Of a stretch of 64,000 bases of DNA, positions 53,833 to 60,864 are shown piece after piece (within the stretch, counting starts at the first letter, position 1; each line of letters begins with the position of its first letter). The DNA comes from Oscillatoriaceae cyanobacterium Prado104 (GTDB taxonomy: Bacteria; Cyanobacteriota; Cyanobacteriia; Cyanobacteriales; Microcoleaceae), in the NCBI GenBank assembly GCA_025454405.1, contig JALOON010000013.1, positions 1 through 64,000 of the forward strand, read 5' to 3'. The position numbers were made by a program, and so were the translations under genes. The notes below the pieces were generated by a model. That model was not told the origin of the DNA and did no database searches. It saw nothing but the letters and a program-made list of their open reading frames with translations.

Positions 53833-54045
53833 ATGAAAACTCAAAGCTTCACCGCCATCATTTACAAAGAAGAAGATATGTACATTGCCGAATGTCCAGA
53901 AGTCGGCACAGTTGACCAAGGCGAAACCATAGAAGAAGCGATCGCCAACCTCAAAGAAGCTACAAAGCTCTATCTCGAAGAGTGTCCTTTCCCCGACGAA
54001 ATCGCTCCCAGGTTTGTAACCAGTATAGAGGTTAGCTATGCCTAG
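53833..54045 (+). CDS. HicB family antitoxin
   Basis: The 70-residue protein (from MKTQSFTAIIYKEEDMYIAE) has the HicB core fold: YKEEDMYIAECPEVGTVDQG, ETIEEAIANLKEATKLYLEE. It neutralises HicA. An ATG at 53812 is an alternative start. Its 3' end overlaps hicA by 8 bp; the antitoxin-first order is one of the two normal arrangements. Confidence 0.92.
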   Translation: MKTQSFTAIIYKEEDMYIAECPEVGTVDQGETIEEAIANLKEATKLYLEECPFPDEIAPRFVTSIEVSYA

Positions 54046-54265
54046 GTTGCCCAGAATATCAAGCCTAGAAGTAATTCGCGTACTAGAACGCTTAGGCTTT
54101 TATCAAGCTAGACAAACTGGTAGCCATGTTGTCCTCAAAAAAACTCTCCCTGATGGAGAAATTGTTTGCGTTGTACCACTCCACCGCGAGTTAAAAATTG
54201 GCACACTTAGCGGTGTTCTCAAGCAAGCAAAGGTTACACCTGATGAGTTTATAGCGAATTTATAA
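54038..54265 (+). CDS. HicA family toxin
   Basis: The 75-residue protein has the dsRBD-like HicA fold: SSLEVIRVLERLGFYQARQT, GSHVVLKKTLPDGEIVCVVP, GTLSGVLKQAKVTPDEFIAN. The catalytic His is in TGSHVVLKK. HicA cleaves mRNA. It is intact. Confidence 0.93.
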   Translation: MPRLPRISSLEVIRVLERLGFYQARQTGSHVVLKKTLPDGEIVCVVPLHRELKIGTLSGVLKQAKVTPDEFIANL

Positions 54266-54292
54266 GGGCTAAACTCATCATCTTTCTCTGAC

Positions 54293-54338
54293 AGACGATC
54301 GCCCTTACCTCCCGACTTGTCAAAAAGTGCGATCGCCC
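54293..54338. repeat. HIP1-flanked repeat downstream of hicBA
   Basis: The block agacgatcgcccttacctcc, cgacttgtca, aaaagtgcgatcgccc is the second copy of the repeat at 53694-53740. Confidence 0.75.
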
Positions 54339-54361
54339 GTTGTGTTTTAGAGAACGCGAAC

Positions 54362-54766
54362 CTACTGATAAAGATTATGATTCGGATCTAACCAAACAAT
54401 ATAAAACACATCCTCAATAAAAAAACCATGCACTCGACCGCGATCGTTAGTTGAAAGAGAAAACTGATAGGGAACCGTTACTAATTCTTTTTCGTTCGGA
54501 ATCCCAAACCCATTGGGTTCAGTTGTTTCTCGCCACTTAATCGGATGACAGCGAAGGGATTGACTGCGATTCATCTTCACTTCTTGTGCGGTTAATGTCG
54601 ATAAATCGCGCAATCTTTCCAGAAAAGCAATAAAGTAATTCGGAGGACGATCGCGAATTGAAAATTTTTCATTTTGTGTTTGCAAATACTTGAAGGAAAA
54701 TCCCAAACTTGCGGGCGGTTTCGGTTGAGAAGGGACAATTTTAGACTGAGGTTGCTTCTTTGACAC
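54362..54766 (-). CDS. unknown protein paired with the Panacea-type antitoxin, candidate toxin
   Basis: I do not recognise a named domain. The 134-residue product has a basic, proline-rich start (MSKKQPQSKIVPSQPKPPAS), a helical middle (YFIAFLERLRDLSTLTAQEV), a segment RCHPIKWRETTEPNGFGIPN, and a C-terminal beta part (GRVHGFFIEDVFYIVWLDPN) ending HNLYQ. The last strand is like those of small RNase-type toxins, which is only suggestive. The gene overlaps the DUF4065 gene upstream by 26 bp, so a toxin role is inferred from context. Confidence 0.7.
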   Translation of the reverse strand: MSKKQPQSKIVPSQPKPPASLGFSFKYLQTQNEKFSIRDRPPNYFIAFLERLRDLSTLTAQEVKMNRSQSLRCHPIKWRETTEPNGFGIPNEKELVTVPYQFSLSTNDRGRVHGFFIEDVFYIVWLDPNHNLYQ

Positions 54767-55373
54767 GGGCAGAATAATATTTTTTCATCGATTTTTGAGA
54801 AATAATGGCATGACAAGATTCGTCTCTCGGCAAATTCCCTCTCGCTTCCAGCCAAGGCATTTCACTGCAAATTATGCGTTCCAAAGTTTCATCATCATAC
54901 TCAAAATAAGCCTCAGCAACTTCTTCGAGAAATTCCCCGATTTGTTCTGGAAGTTGCGGTCGATCGACCTTTTCTGAAATAGGTTCCCAACTAAATTGAC
55001 TTGTATATCGCTCTAATAAATCGGGAATTACGGGGCCATGAACCCACGCTTGAAAATCGGAATTAAATAGCGGCGTTCCATAAATTGCTAAATGCCAAGC
55101 TTGAGCGCAATACAGGAGTTTTTGTAGCTTGTAGGCGTTGATTTCTACATCGGATTGCGAGGCTAACCAAATCAAATAATTGGCAATATATCCAGCACTA
55201 ATTTTTTCTGAATTAATTTCAATACCAACAACTTTCAGTTGACCGTTAGCTATATTTTCCAAGAGTTCTGAAACAGAGAAGTTGAATTGTTGGGCAATTT
55301 GTTCGAGTTTTTGCCCTACAGGAGAATCTACAGTTACTCGGTATTCAGTTTTTTTTGAAGTCGCTTGAGTCAT
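54741..55373 (-). CDS. DUF4065 (Panacea/SocA-like) antitoxin protein
   Basis: The 210-residue protein has an N-terminal part resembling a DNA-binding segment (VGQKLEQIAQQFNFSVSELL) and a Panacea domain from about residue 60: YIANYLIWLASQSDVEINAY, KLQKLLYCAQAWHLAIYGTP, LFNSDFQAWVHGPVIPDLLE. Panacea domains are promiscuous antitoxin modules that combine with many unrelated toxins (PanAT systems). The overlapping downstream gene is the expected partner. Confidence 0.82.
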   Translation of the reverse strand: MTQATSKKTEYRVTVDSPVGQKLEQIAQQFNFSVSELLENIANGQLKVVGIEINSEKISAGYIANYLIWLASQSDVEINAYKLQKLLYCAQAWHLAIYGTPLFNSDFQAWVHGPVIPDLLERYTSQFSWEPISEKVDRPQLPEQIGEFLEEVAEAYFEYDDETLERIICSEMPWLEARGNLPRDESCHAIISQKSMKKYYSARVKEATSV

Positions 55374-55502
55374 GGCCGCTATTTCTTATCAGTGACTTAA
55401 GTAATTATAGCAAATAGTAGTAAATTTAAGCATGAGAGGGAAAGTGCGATCGCCTCTGTTCTGCCGTTCGTGGTAAACTCCTCGGTAGCAAGACAAGAAT
55501 CA

Positions 55503-55781
55503 ATGTCAATCTTAACTAAAGCAAAAAAAATGAAACCGCAGCTCGACGATCGAATTAAAACTTTAATTGATATTTCTGCTGATTTCTCCGATCGCATTAT
55601 TCCCAAAGAGAGTCTGGGAACGATAGTGGAATGTTACGAAAATCCTGAAGGTTACGCTGTCGATATTGCCTTTCCCAATCCGCAGCTAGTCGGAGGTTTT
55701 GAATACGAAAATGTTGTGCTAACGCCGCAGCAATTTGTTGTAGTTGTTCGTGCTGTAGGAGGTATTAAATTAGGAATTTAG
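55503..55781 (+). CDS. DUF4926-like small protein
   Basis: From the ATG at 55503 the product has 92 residues: MSILTKAKKMKPQLDDRIKT, SDRIIPKESLGTIVECYENP, EGYAVDIAFPNPQLVGGFEY, ENVVLTPQQFVVVV. The pattern LGTIVE..GYAVDIAF...NVVLTP resembles DUF4926, a small beta-barrel family of probable immunity/antitoxin proteins. It precedes the DUF6883/DUF4926 pair by 127 bp. Assignment is moderate. Confidence 0.6.
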   Translation: MSILTKAKKMKPQLDDRIKTLIDISADFSDRIIPKESLGTIVECYENPEGYAVDIAFPNPQLVGGFEYENVVLTPQQFVVVVRAVGGIKLGI

Positions 55782-55908
55782 CAGGCTATATGGAAATTCC
55801 TGGTTGACAAATACTAGCCGATCTAACCGGAAAACTGTTTTTAGAGAAATGCGATCGCCCGTGCTTGACCCATCACATCAAATCTGATTAATATAGAAGA
55901 AGTAAGTA

Positions 55909-56256
55909 TTGGAAAAACTTTTGAAACTGCCAAATTATGAAAGAGCAGTCATTCCTCAGAAAAAAATTACTGAATATCTGCTCTCACTCACTCACCGCGA
56001 CGGTTCAAGCAAAGCAAAATTTTTTTTGCGATTTGGCTTTTCCGTCGATGCTTGGGAAGTCATGGCAACGGCCTTGCTGCGTCATGCCGCCGATCGTGAA
56101 TTAGCTAAAATAGAAGAATCTCCTTTTGGTACTCGGTACGTTATTGAAGGAGAAATGCTAGCACCAGATGGCAGAACACCTTTTGTGCGTTCTGTTTGGT
56201 TTATTGAAACCGGAGGCGAGACTCCGAGGTTAGTAAGTGCCTATCCACCAGATTAA
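55909..56256 (+). CDS. DUF6883 domain protein, candidate toxin
   Basis: The 115-residue protein starts at a TTG (55909), the only start that includes the conserved beginning KLPNYERAVIPQKKITEYLL. It continues SLTHRDGSSKAKFFLRFGFS, WEVMATALLRHAADRELAKI, SPFGTRYVIEGEMLAPDGRT and FVRSVWFIETGGETPRLVSA. This is the DUF6883 pattern, found alone and at the C-terminus of polymorphic toxins. The DUF4926 gene starts 8 bp downstream. Toxin function is inference from this pairing. Confidence 0.75.
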   Translation: MEKLLKLPNYERAVIPQKKITEYLLSLTHRDGSSKAKFFLRFGFSVDAWEVMATALLRHAADRELAKIEESPFGTRYVIEGEMLAPDGRTPFVRSVWFIETGGETPRLVSAYPPD

Positions 56257-56264
56257 AAAATAAA

Positions 56265-56489
56265 ATGATTCAAGAACTTGACAGCGTTGTTTTAACAACG
56301 GATATTCCAGAACAAAATTTAGAGCGAGGCGATATTGGCACAGTTGTTTTAGTGCATCAAGGTGGTGCTGGCTATGAGGTAGAATTTGTTACCTTGACGG
56401 GTAAAACAGTCGCTATTATTTCCCTGTTTAGTACGCAAGTTAGAGGTATAGGTGAGAGAGAAATTGCTCGCGCCCGAATGTTAGCTTGA
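56265..56489 (+). CDS. DUF4926 domain protein, candidate antitoxin
   Basis: The 74-residue protein (MIQELDSVVLTTDIPEQNLE, RGDIGTVVLVHQGGAGYEVE, FVTLTGKTVAIISLFSTQVR) is a typical DUF4926 member. It immediately follows the DUF6883 gene (8 bp), so the two form one transcription unit and probably a toxin-immunity pair. Confidence 0.8.
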   Translation: MIQELDSVVLTTDIPEQNLERGDIGTVVLVHQGGAGYEVEFVTLTGKTVAIISLFSTQVRGIGEREIARARMLA

Positions 56490-56494
56490 AACTT

Positions 56495-56541
56495 CCAAAC
56501 AATATAAAACACATCCTCAATAAAAAACCATGCACTCGATC
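56495..56541. repeat. duplicated fragment of the 3' end of the 54362-54766 gene
   Basis: The stretch ccaaacaatataaaacacat, cctcaataaaaaaccatgca, ctcga repeats positions 54392-54437 in the same orientation with one A fewer. The original encodes the GFFIEDVFYIVWL part of the candidate toxin. The duplicate lies just after the DUF4926 gene. Confidence 0.75.
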
Positions 56542-56545
56542 GCCC

Positions 56546-56579
56546 AAAAAAAAGTTGCTGCCTCTCACGTGAGGGCAGC
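56546..56579 (-). terminator. rho-independent terminator of the small minus-strand gene
   Basis: Read on the minus strand, gctgccctcacgtgagaggc then agcaactttttttt forms a stem of 11 pairs with one bulge, followed by eight T. It lies 40 bp beyond the stop codon of the gene at 56621-56818. Confidence 0.7.
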
Positions 56580-56620
56580 TACTTAAATACAGCATTTTAA
56601 AGTCTCTCAAAACATCAGAA

Positions 56621-56818
56621 CTAACCTTCAGAAACTGTCGATTTATTCGGCAGTTGCAAATCGTCGGGATCTACATAATGACAAACTGCTTTATCCATGC
56701 AAATCAAGGCCCAACCAGACTTATCAATGCTCATCAGCTTGTAAGACGCAGGCTGAATGAAAAAACCTTTGTGATTGCGGGTTGCCGGTTTGATATTAAC
56801 GTGGCTTTCAGTGTTCAT
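56621..56818 (-). CDS. small conserved hypothetical protein
   Basis: The 65-residue product (MNTESHVNIKPATRNHKGFF, IQPASYKLMSIDKSGWALIC, MDKAVCHYVDPDDLQLPNKS) has no named domain. Its own terminator and a compact beta-strand pattern support a real gene. The two cysteines could be functional. Function unknown. Confidence 0.65.
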   Translation of the reverse strand: MNTESHVNIKPATRNHKGFFIQPASYKLMSIDKSGWALICMDKAVCHYVDPDDLQLPNKSTVSEG

Positions 56819-57017
56819 AGCCTTACAACTCCTGAGTATTATTCGTTAGTTAAGCCTGTACTCCGCCGAGCGGATTTGTGAATCGTCTAAGTTTTCAAAT
56901 ACTAGCACTGCTTTTCTGAGTTTTCCATAAACTTATTTATTGATTTATTACGATGTCGTAATAAACCCTAAAGCCGATTTCCTTGCTCCCCGCCCAGGAA
57001 TCGACCTGTTTGCGCTG

Positions 57018-57434
57018 TTACAGCTCGAAAAGCCACTGCTTGACGCGGGCAAGACTTTTCCAGTCCGGTTTTCTGCTTAACCCTTCTTCAAAATTCTTTT
57101 TTACCTCGTCGAGCAATTCTTCGGAAGCCATTAATAATTGCTGGGCTACTTCTACGTGGGGACGAACGCCTTTTTCTTTGAGTTCCAGCATCGCCGATGC
57201 TAAGTTAATCCGGGCTTGGGGGTCGTGAGGGTTCAATTTCACGGCGGTTTTAGCTGCCTTGAGGGCCGGTGCGGGTTTATTTTCTAACAGGTAAAGCCAC
57301 GAGAGGCTGGCCCAGGCATTGCCGTTTTTCGGGGCTTTCTCGCACACTTCTTTGAACACGGGAATCAAATCTGCTGGAGCATCGCCAGCTTGGTAGCGAT
57401 CGTAACCTTCTTTAAACAATTCTTCAGGAGTCAT
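57018..57434 (-). CDS. TPR-repeat protein
   Basis: The 138-residue protein consists of about three tetratricopeptide units: DLIPVFKEVCEKAPKNGNAW, ASLSWLYLLENKPAPALKAA, KTAVKLNPHDPQARINLASA, with a C-terminal helical part (AQQLLMASEELLDEVKKNFE). It is probably a small scaffold protein; the partner is unknown. Confidence 0.85.
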   Translation of the reverse strand: MTPEELFKEGYDRYQAGDAPADLIPVFKEVCEKAPKNGNAWASLSWLYLLENKPAPALKAAKTAVKLNPHDPQARINLASAMLELKEKGVRPHVEVAQQLLMASEELLDEVKKNFEEGLSRKPDWKSLARVKQWLFEL

Positions 57435-57496
57435 TCGATTTTGGATTTGGGATTTTCGATTTTAGATTGCTCGGGCTGTCGCGGATGCGCCGTGGC

Positions 57497-57650
57497 TTGT
57501 TTTCTTGTTACCAGGCTGTTTTCTCGTTACCAGGCTGTGTCTGGTAACGCATACTTCGAGGCTCTGCCTCGAATTTACCCGAAGCCTCGCGAGGCAGAGC
57601 CTCTGGACATGGGTTCCCAGGCACAGCCTGGGAACCAGAACAACCAGAAA
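57497..57650. repeat. cluster of aggctctgcct / ccaggcacagcctgg palindromes
   Basis: The cluster includes ttaccaggctgtgtctggta, cgaggctctgcctcg, cgcgaggcagagcctctgga and tcccaggcacagcctgggaa. It is the same family as 48138-48302. Another small palindrome (aggtgcgcggcgcgcaccc) lies near 57677. No gene is in 57435-57758. Confidence 0.8.
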
Positions 57651-57758
57651 AACCAGCAACGCTCCTACAAATAATAAGGTGCGCGGCGCGCACCCTACAA
57701 ATCAGGTCAATTAGCAATTGCTAATACTCCGCGATCGCGCACCAAGCAATTTTCTAAT

Positions 57759-58112
57759 TTAAGCAGAAAAAGAGTTGCCGCAGCCGCAAGTCTGGGTAGC
57801 GTTGGGGTTGGTAAACTGGAAGCCGCCACCGATCATAGCGTCGCTAAAGTCGAGTACCAAACCGTAGAGATAGAGAATGCTTTTGCGATCGCACACTACC
57901 TGAAAACCTTCGTAATCAAACACTTCATCGTCTTCTCTGACAGTGCTGGGGTCTGCGAAATCCATTACGTAAGACATTCCCGAGCACCCGCCCTGGCGCA
58001 CTCCCACCCGCAAGCAAAGGTCTTTACCTTGTTTTTCTCTCAGGGCTAAAACTTGACGGACTGCGGAGTCTGTCATTTGAATGCCCCGCTGTTGAGAAAT
58101 GGTTTGAGTCAT
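57759..58112 (-). CDS. iron-sulfur cluster assembly accessory protein (SufA/IscA type)
   Basis: The 117-residue A-type carrier has the three invariant cysteines Cys43 (RQGGCSGMSYVMDF), Cys109 and Cys111 (QTCGCGNSFSA). These proteins carry or deliver Fe-S clusters to targets. Length and motifs are normal. It is preceded by about 260 bp of A/T-rich simple sequence (58113-58376) with no gene. Confidence 0.93.
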   Translation of the reverse strand: MTQTISQQRGIQMTDSAVRQVLALREKQGKDLCLRVGVRQGGCSGMSYVMDFADPSTVREDDEVFDYEGFQVVCDRKSILYLYGLVLDFSDAMIGGGFQFTNPNATQTCGCGNSFSA

Positions 58113-58376
58113 CGTTTTGCCGAACTCCTGATACTGTGAAATTCTAAGACTTTTATCCGATCGCTCTATTATACAATAATTTCGCTACAACCTTCAATCC
58201 GGTTAGATTTTAGTTCTTATATTTGGGATTTTTGATTTTAATTTTCGATTTTTTTGAGGTTTAAATTTGCAATTTTAATTTGCGATTTTTGATTTAAAGT
58301 TGCAAATTTCTAATTTTCAATCTTCACTCGGACACTTAAAATATAAAAATCGAAATCTAAAATCCAAACTCTAAAA

Positions 58377-59060
58377 TTACTCTTGCCCTGCCAATTCCCG
58401 AACAAAAACTTGATGCGCCTCGCCAGCAATTCCTACTTGCAGTACATTTAGCACTTCCATCATATTGCCCTCCAACAGGGCAGGCACTGCCAGCCACAAT
58501 CCAGGGAAAGTGCTGCTGCGAATGATGCCATCAGCATCGGGTTCAATTAACACAAATTCTTCAGCTTGCAATCTGAACCAACTGAAGCGATTCTCAAAGG
58601 TTTGCCAAACTAAATACTCCTGCACTCCATTGCGGCGGTAAGCGTTTTTCTTGGCTCCTAGATCGATCGTAGCGCTGCTACTAGCAATTTCCGCGACAAG
58701 TTCCGGCCCTCCTTCAATGTAGCCATCCTCGCTAATGGTAGAGTTGCCGCCTGTTTGAATTCGCAGCAGTGCATCCGGTTGCGGTTCATTGTCCAAATCC
58801 AGTCGCGTAGTCGTGTTATCGGCGACGCTCGCGCCTGGTGTGGCACTCCGATACACCCCTAACCAGGTAACTAAATCGGCGTGAGGTGTGCCATGAAAAA
58901 CTCGTACAGGCGATGCCACGTAAACTACTCCTTCAATTAGTTCTGCTTTAAATTTTTCCGGTGTCGCTGCATAGCGACGTTCAAACTCAGCACGAGTCAG
59001 GCGATCGCCACTTTCCAAAGCGGGAACTGGTATAGAACGAGCAGGCTGCTGCAACACCAT
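58377..59060 (-). CDS. Uma2 family endonuclease
   Basis: This 227-residue protein has the Uma2 pattern: RLTRAEFERRYAATPEKFKA, ELIEGVVYVASPVRVFHGTP, NEPQPDALLRIQTGG, GPELVAEIASSSATIDLGAK and VQEYLVWQTFENRFSWFRLQ. Predicted active residues are in QPDALL, ELVAEIASSS and the following Lys. It belongs to the branch with an N-terminal MTRAEFERRY-type start, unlike the shorter copy at 4519-5106. Confidence 0.9.
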   Translation of the reverse strand: MVLQQPARSIPVPALESGDRLTRAEFERRYAATPEKFKAELIEGVVYVASPVRVFHGTPHADLVTWLGVYRSATPGASVADNTTTRLDLDNEPQPDALLRIQTGGNSTISEDGYIEGGPELVAEIASSSATIDLGAKKNAYRRNGVQEYLVWQTFENRFSWFRLQAEEFVLIEPDADGIIRSSTFPGLWLAVPALLEGNMMEVLNVLQVGIAGEAHQVFVRELAGQE

Positions 59061-59098
59061 AATCTACCTCGCTAAGCGTGAAATGAATAGTTTAATTA

Positions 59099-59201
59099 TA
59101 TAGCGATCGTAAATCATTTGTGAATTTCTTACTCCCTCCCCTTAGTAAGGGGAGGGTTGGGGTGGGGTCAAAAACTTTACGACTCATTGACGATCTCCAT
59201 A
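59099..59201. repeat. long inverted-terminal repeat element, copy C
   Basis: The ends tatagcgatcgtaaatcatt and ctttacgactcattgacgat are diverged inverted copies. The centre (ctccctccccttagtaaggg, gagggttggggtggggt) is the reverse complement of the centre of copy A at 7738-7837. Confidence 0.65.
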
Positions 59202-59255
59202 GCATCAATTGGTAATTAGTGATTGATGATTGGTGATTCGCAATCGTTTCAGAAA

Positions 59256-59990
59256 TCACCAATCTGGTGGCAGATTATAATGCTCGAGAGTAGATTTATC
59301 TTGCAGCAATTCTTGCGTATTTCTGTCAACTTTAATCTGACCTTCAGCCAAAATTAACGCCCTTTGAGTTGTTTTGCCAATCCAATTTAAATCGTGGGAA
59401 GCTATCAAAATAACTTCAACAGGCAGTTGCGATAAAACCTTAGCTAAATGCCTCCGCCAAGATGGATCTAATCCGTTGGTAGGCTCGTCTAAAATTAAAA
59501 TTGCCGGCTCTAATGCTAAAATTGCTGCCAGTGCTGCCAGCCTTCTTTGACCTCCAGAAAGTTCGTGCGCCGATCGATTGGCAAATTCCAATAAACCGAA
59601 CTCTTCTAGCAATAATAAAGCTCGATCGCGCGCAACTTTTGCAGGCACTCCGTAATTGCGCGGTCCGAAGGTGACATCTTCTAATATAGTTGGCATGAAT
59701 AGTTGGTCGTTGGCATCTTGAAAGCAAAATCCGATCGACCTCCTTACCTGCGATAAAGTTGCTTGTTCGAGTTTGATTCCCCGCACTCTAATTTCGCCGG
59801 ATTGAGGCATTTTTAAGCCGATTAAGTTTTCTAGCAAGGTGCTTTTTCCAGCGCCTGTTAAACCGAGTAGGGCTACTCTTTCTCCCGGTTGCAGGGTAAA
59901 TGAAATTCCCCGCAATACTGGTTTTTGCTGCGGGTAGCCGAATACTAAGTCTTGAATTTCGATCGTTGGTGTTTGTTTGAGATTAGTCAA
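59256..59990 (-). CDS. cbiO: energy-coupling factor ABC transporter ATP-binding protein (CbiO/NikO)
   Basis: The 244-residue ATPase has Walker A (LLGLTGAGKSTLLENLIG), Q-loop GFCFQDANDQLFMPTILEDV, signature HELSGGQRRLAALAAILALE, Walker B AILILDEPTNGLDP and the switch His in LIASHDLNW. The FQDANDQLF segment is typical of CbiO-type ECF ATPases. It is the last gene of a minus-strand operon with cbiM and cbiQ and powers nickel or cobalt uptake. Confidence 0.9.
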   Translation of the reverse strand: MTNLKQTPTIEIQDLVFGYPQQKPVLRGISFTLQPGERVALLGLTGAGKSTLLENLIGLKMPQSGEIRVRGIKLEQATLSQVRRSIGFCFQDANDQLFMPTILEDVTFGPRNYGVPAKVARDRALLLLEEFGLLEFANRSAHELSGGQRRLAALAAILALEPAILILDEPTNGLDPSWRRHLAKVLSQLPVEVILIASHDLNWIGKTTQRALILAEGQIKVDRNTQELLQDKSTLEHYNLPPDW

Positions 59991-60027
59991 TTTTGATTTG
60001 CCTCGATGTTAGGTTGGTGGTGATTTA

Positions 60028-60199
60028 ACCGCAGAGGGCGCAGAGGGCGCAGAGAGAGGGGAAGAGAGGGAGATGGGAAGTTTTGAGTTTTAAGTGCGTG
60101 AATTTTGAACTGTCTTTAACTCACAACTCACAACTCAAAACTCAAAACTCCCGCAAACTGTCTTTAACTCAAAACTCAAAATTCACAACTCAAAACTCC
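60028..60199. repeat. compound intergenic repeat, second copy
   Basis: It begins accgcagagggcgcagaggg and ends with repeats of aactcacaactcaaaactca and a copy of aactgtctttaactcaaaac. It is the same arrangement as 12888-13090, here between cbiQ and cbiO inside an operon. Confidence 0.7.
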
Positions 60200-60213
60200 T
60201 TACCAACTCTCAA

Positions 60214-60864
60214 CTAACTATAAGAAGCTATGGTTAATCCGGCTGTTATTACTATTGTTACTGCCAGCAATATTCGCTCTTTTGTTGTCGATTTTGAGTC
60301 GGAGGGAAATGTGCCTTGGTAACCGCGAATTGTCATGGCAGCGTAGACTCTTTCAGCTCGATCGAGACTTCGCAAATACAAGGCTCCAATTGTTGCCGAA
60401 CTGACGTAACGCAACCATCCCCCGGTGCCGGACAAGCCTCGAAGTTGGGCGGCTGTTTTCATGCGATTGACTTCGGATAGCAGGATTTCTAAATACTGTC
60501 CGGCTAAAAGTACGATTTCTTGCAAACCTTTTGGCAGTGGCAATCCTTTGAGAGCAATTCCGAAACAGTGGGGGGGCAAAGTTAGTATAAAGCTGTTCAT
60601 AATTAGCAGGGAAATTAGGGAACGCAGCAGCAAAAAACTGGCTTTTTCCCAACCTTGAGGCAGTGCTAATAATGAGAGAAAAATTAATTCTGCTCCTAAC
60701 AGTTGCGCGAGCGATCGCGCTGGCACTTTCAGGCAAAATGACCAACAAAGAGCGATCGCCGCATAAATTCCCAGCCAAAACCAAGCGCCTGTCTTTAAAA
60801 AAGCAATGCCGATCGCAAGTGTTAAAGACAGTCGCAGTCGAAATTCTATGGATATTTCAGACAT
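60214..60864 (-). CDS. cbiQ: energy-coupling factor transporter T component (CbiQ/NikQ)
   Basis: The 216-residue membrane protein has about five helices (LSLTLAIGIAFLKTGAWFWL, LLGAELIFLSLLALPQG, SLLIMNSFILTLPPHCFGIA) and the cytoplasmic coupling motif region (MKTAAQLRGLSGTGGW, ERVYAAMTIRGYQG) with the two Ala-Arg-Gly-type boxes of EcfT proteins. It couples CbiM to the ATPase. Its start overlaps the cbiM end by 8 bp. Confidence 0.9.
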   Translation of the reverse strand: MSEISIEFRLRLSLTLAIGIAFLKTGAWFWLGIYAAIALCWSFCLKVPARSLAQLLGAELIFLSLLALPQGWEKASFLLLRSLISLLIMNSFILTLPPHCFGIALKGLPLPKGLQEIVLLAGQYLEILLSEVNRMKTAAQLRGLSGTGGWLRYVSSATIGALYLRSLDRAERVYAAMTIRGYQGTFPSDSKSTTKERILLAVTIVITAGLTIASYS

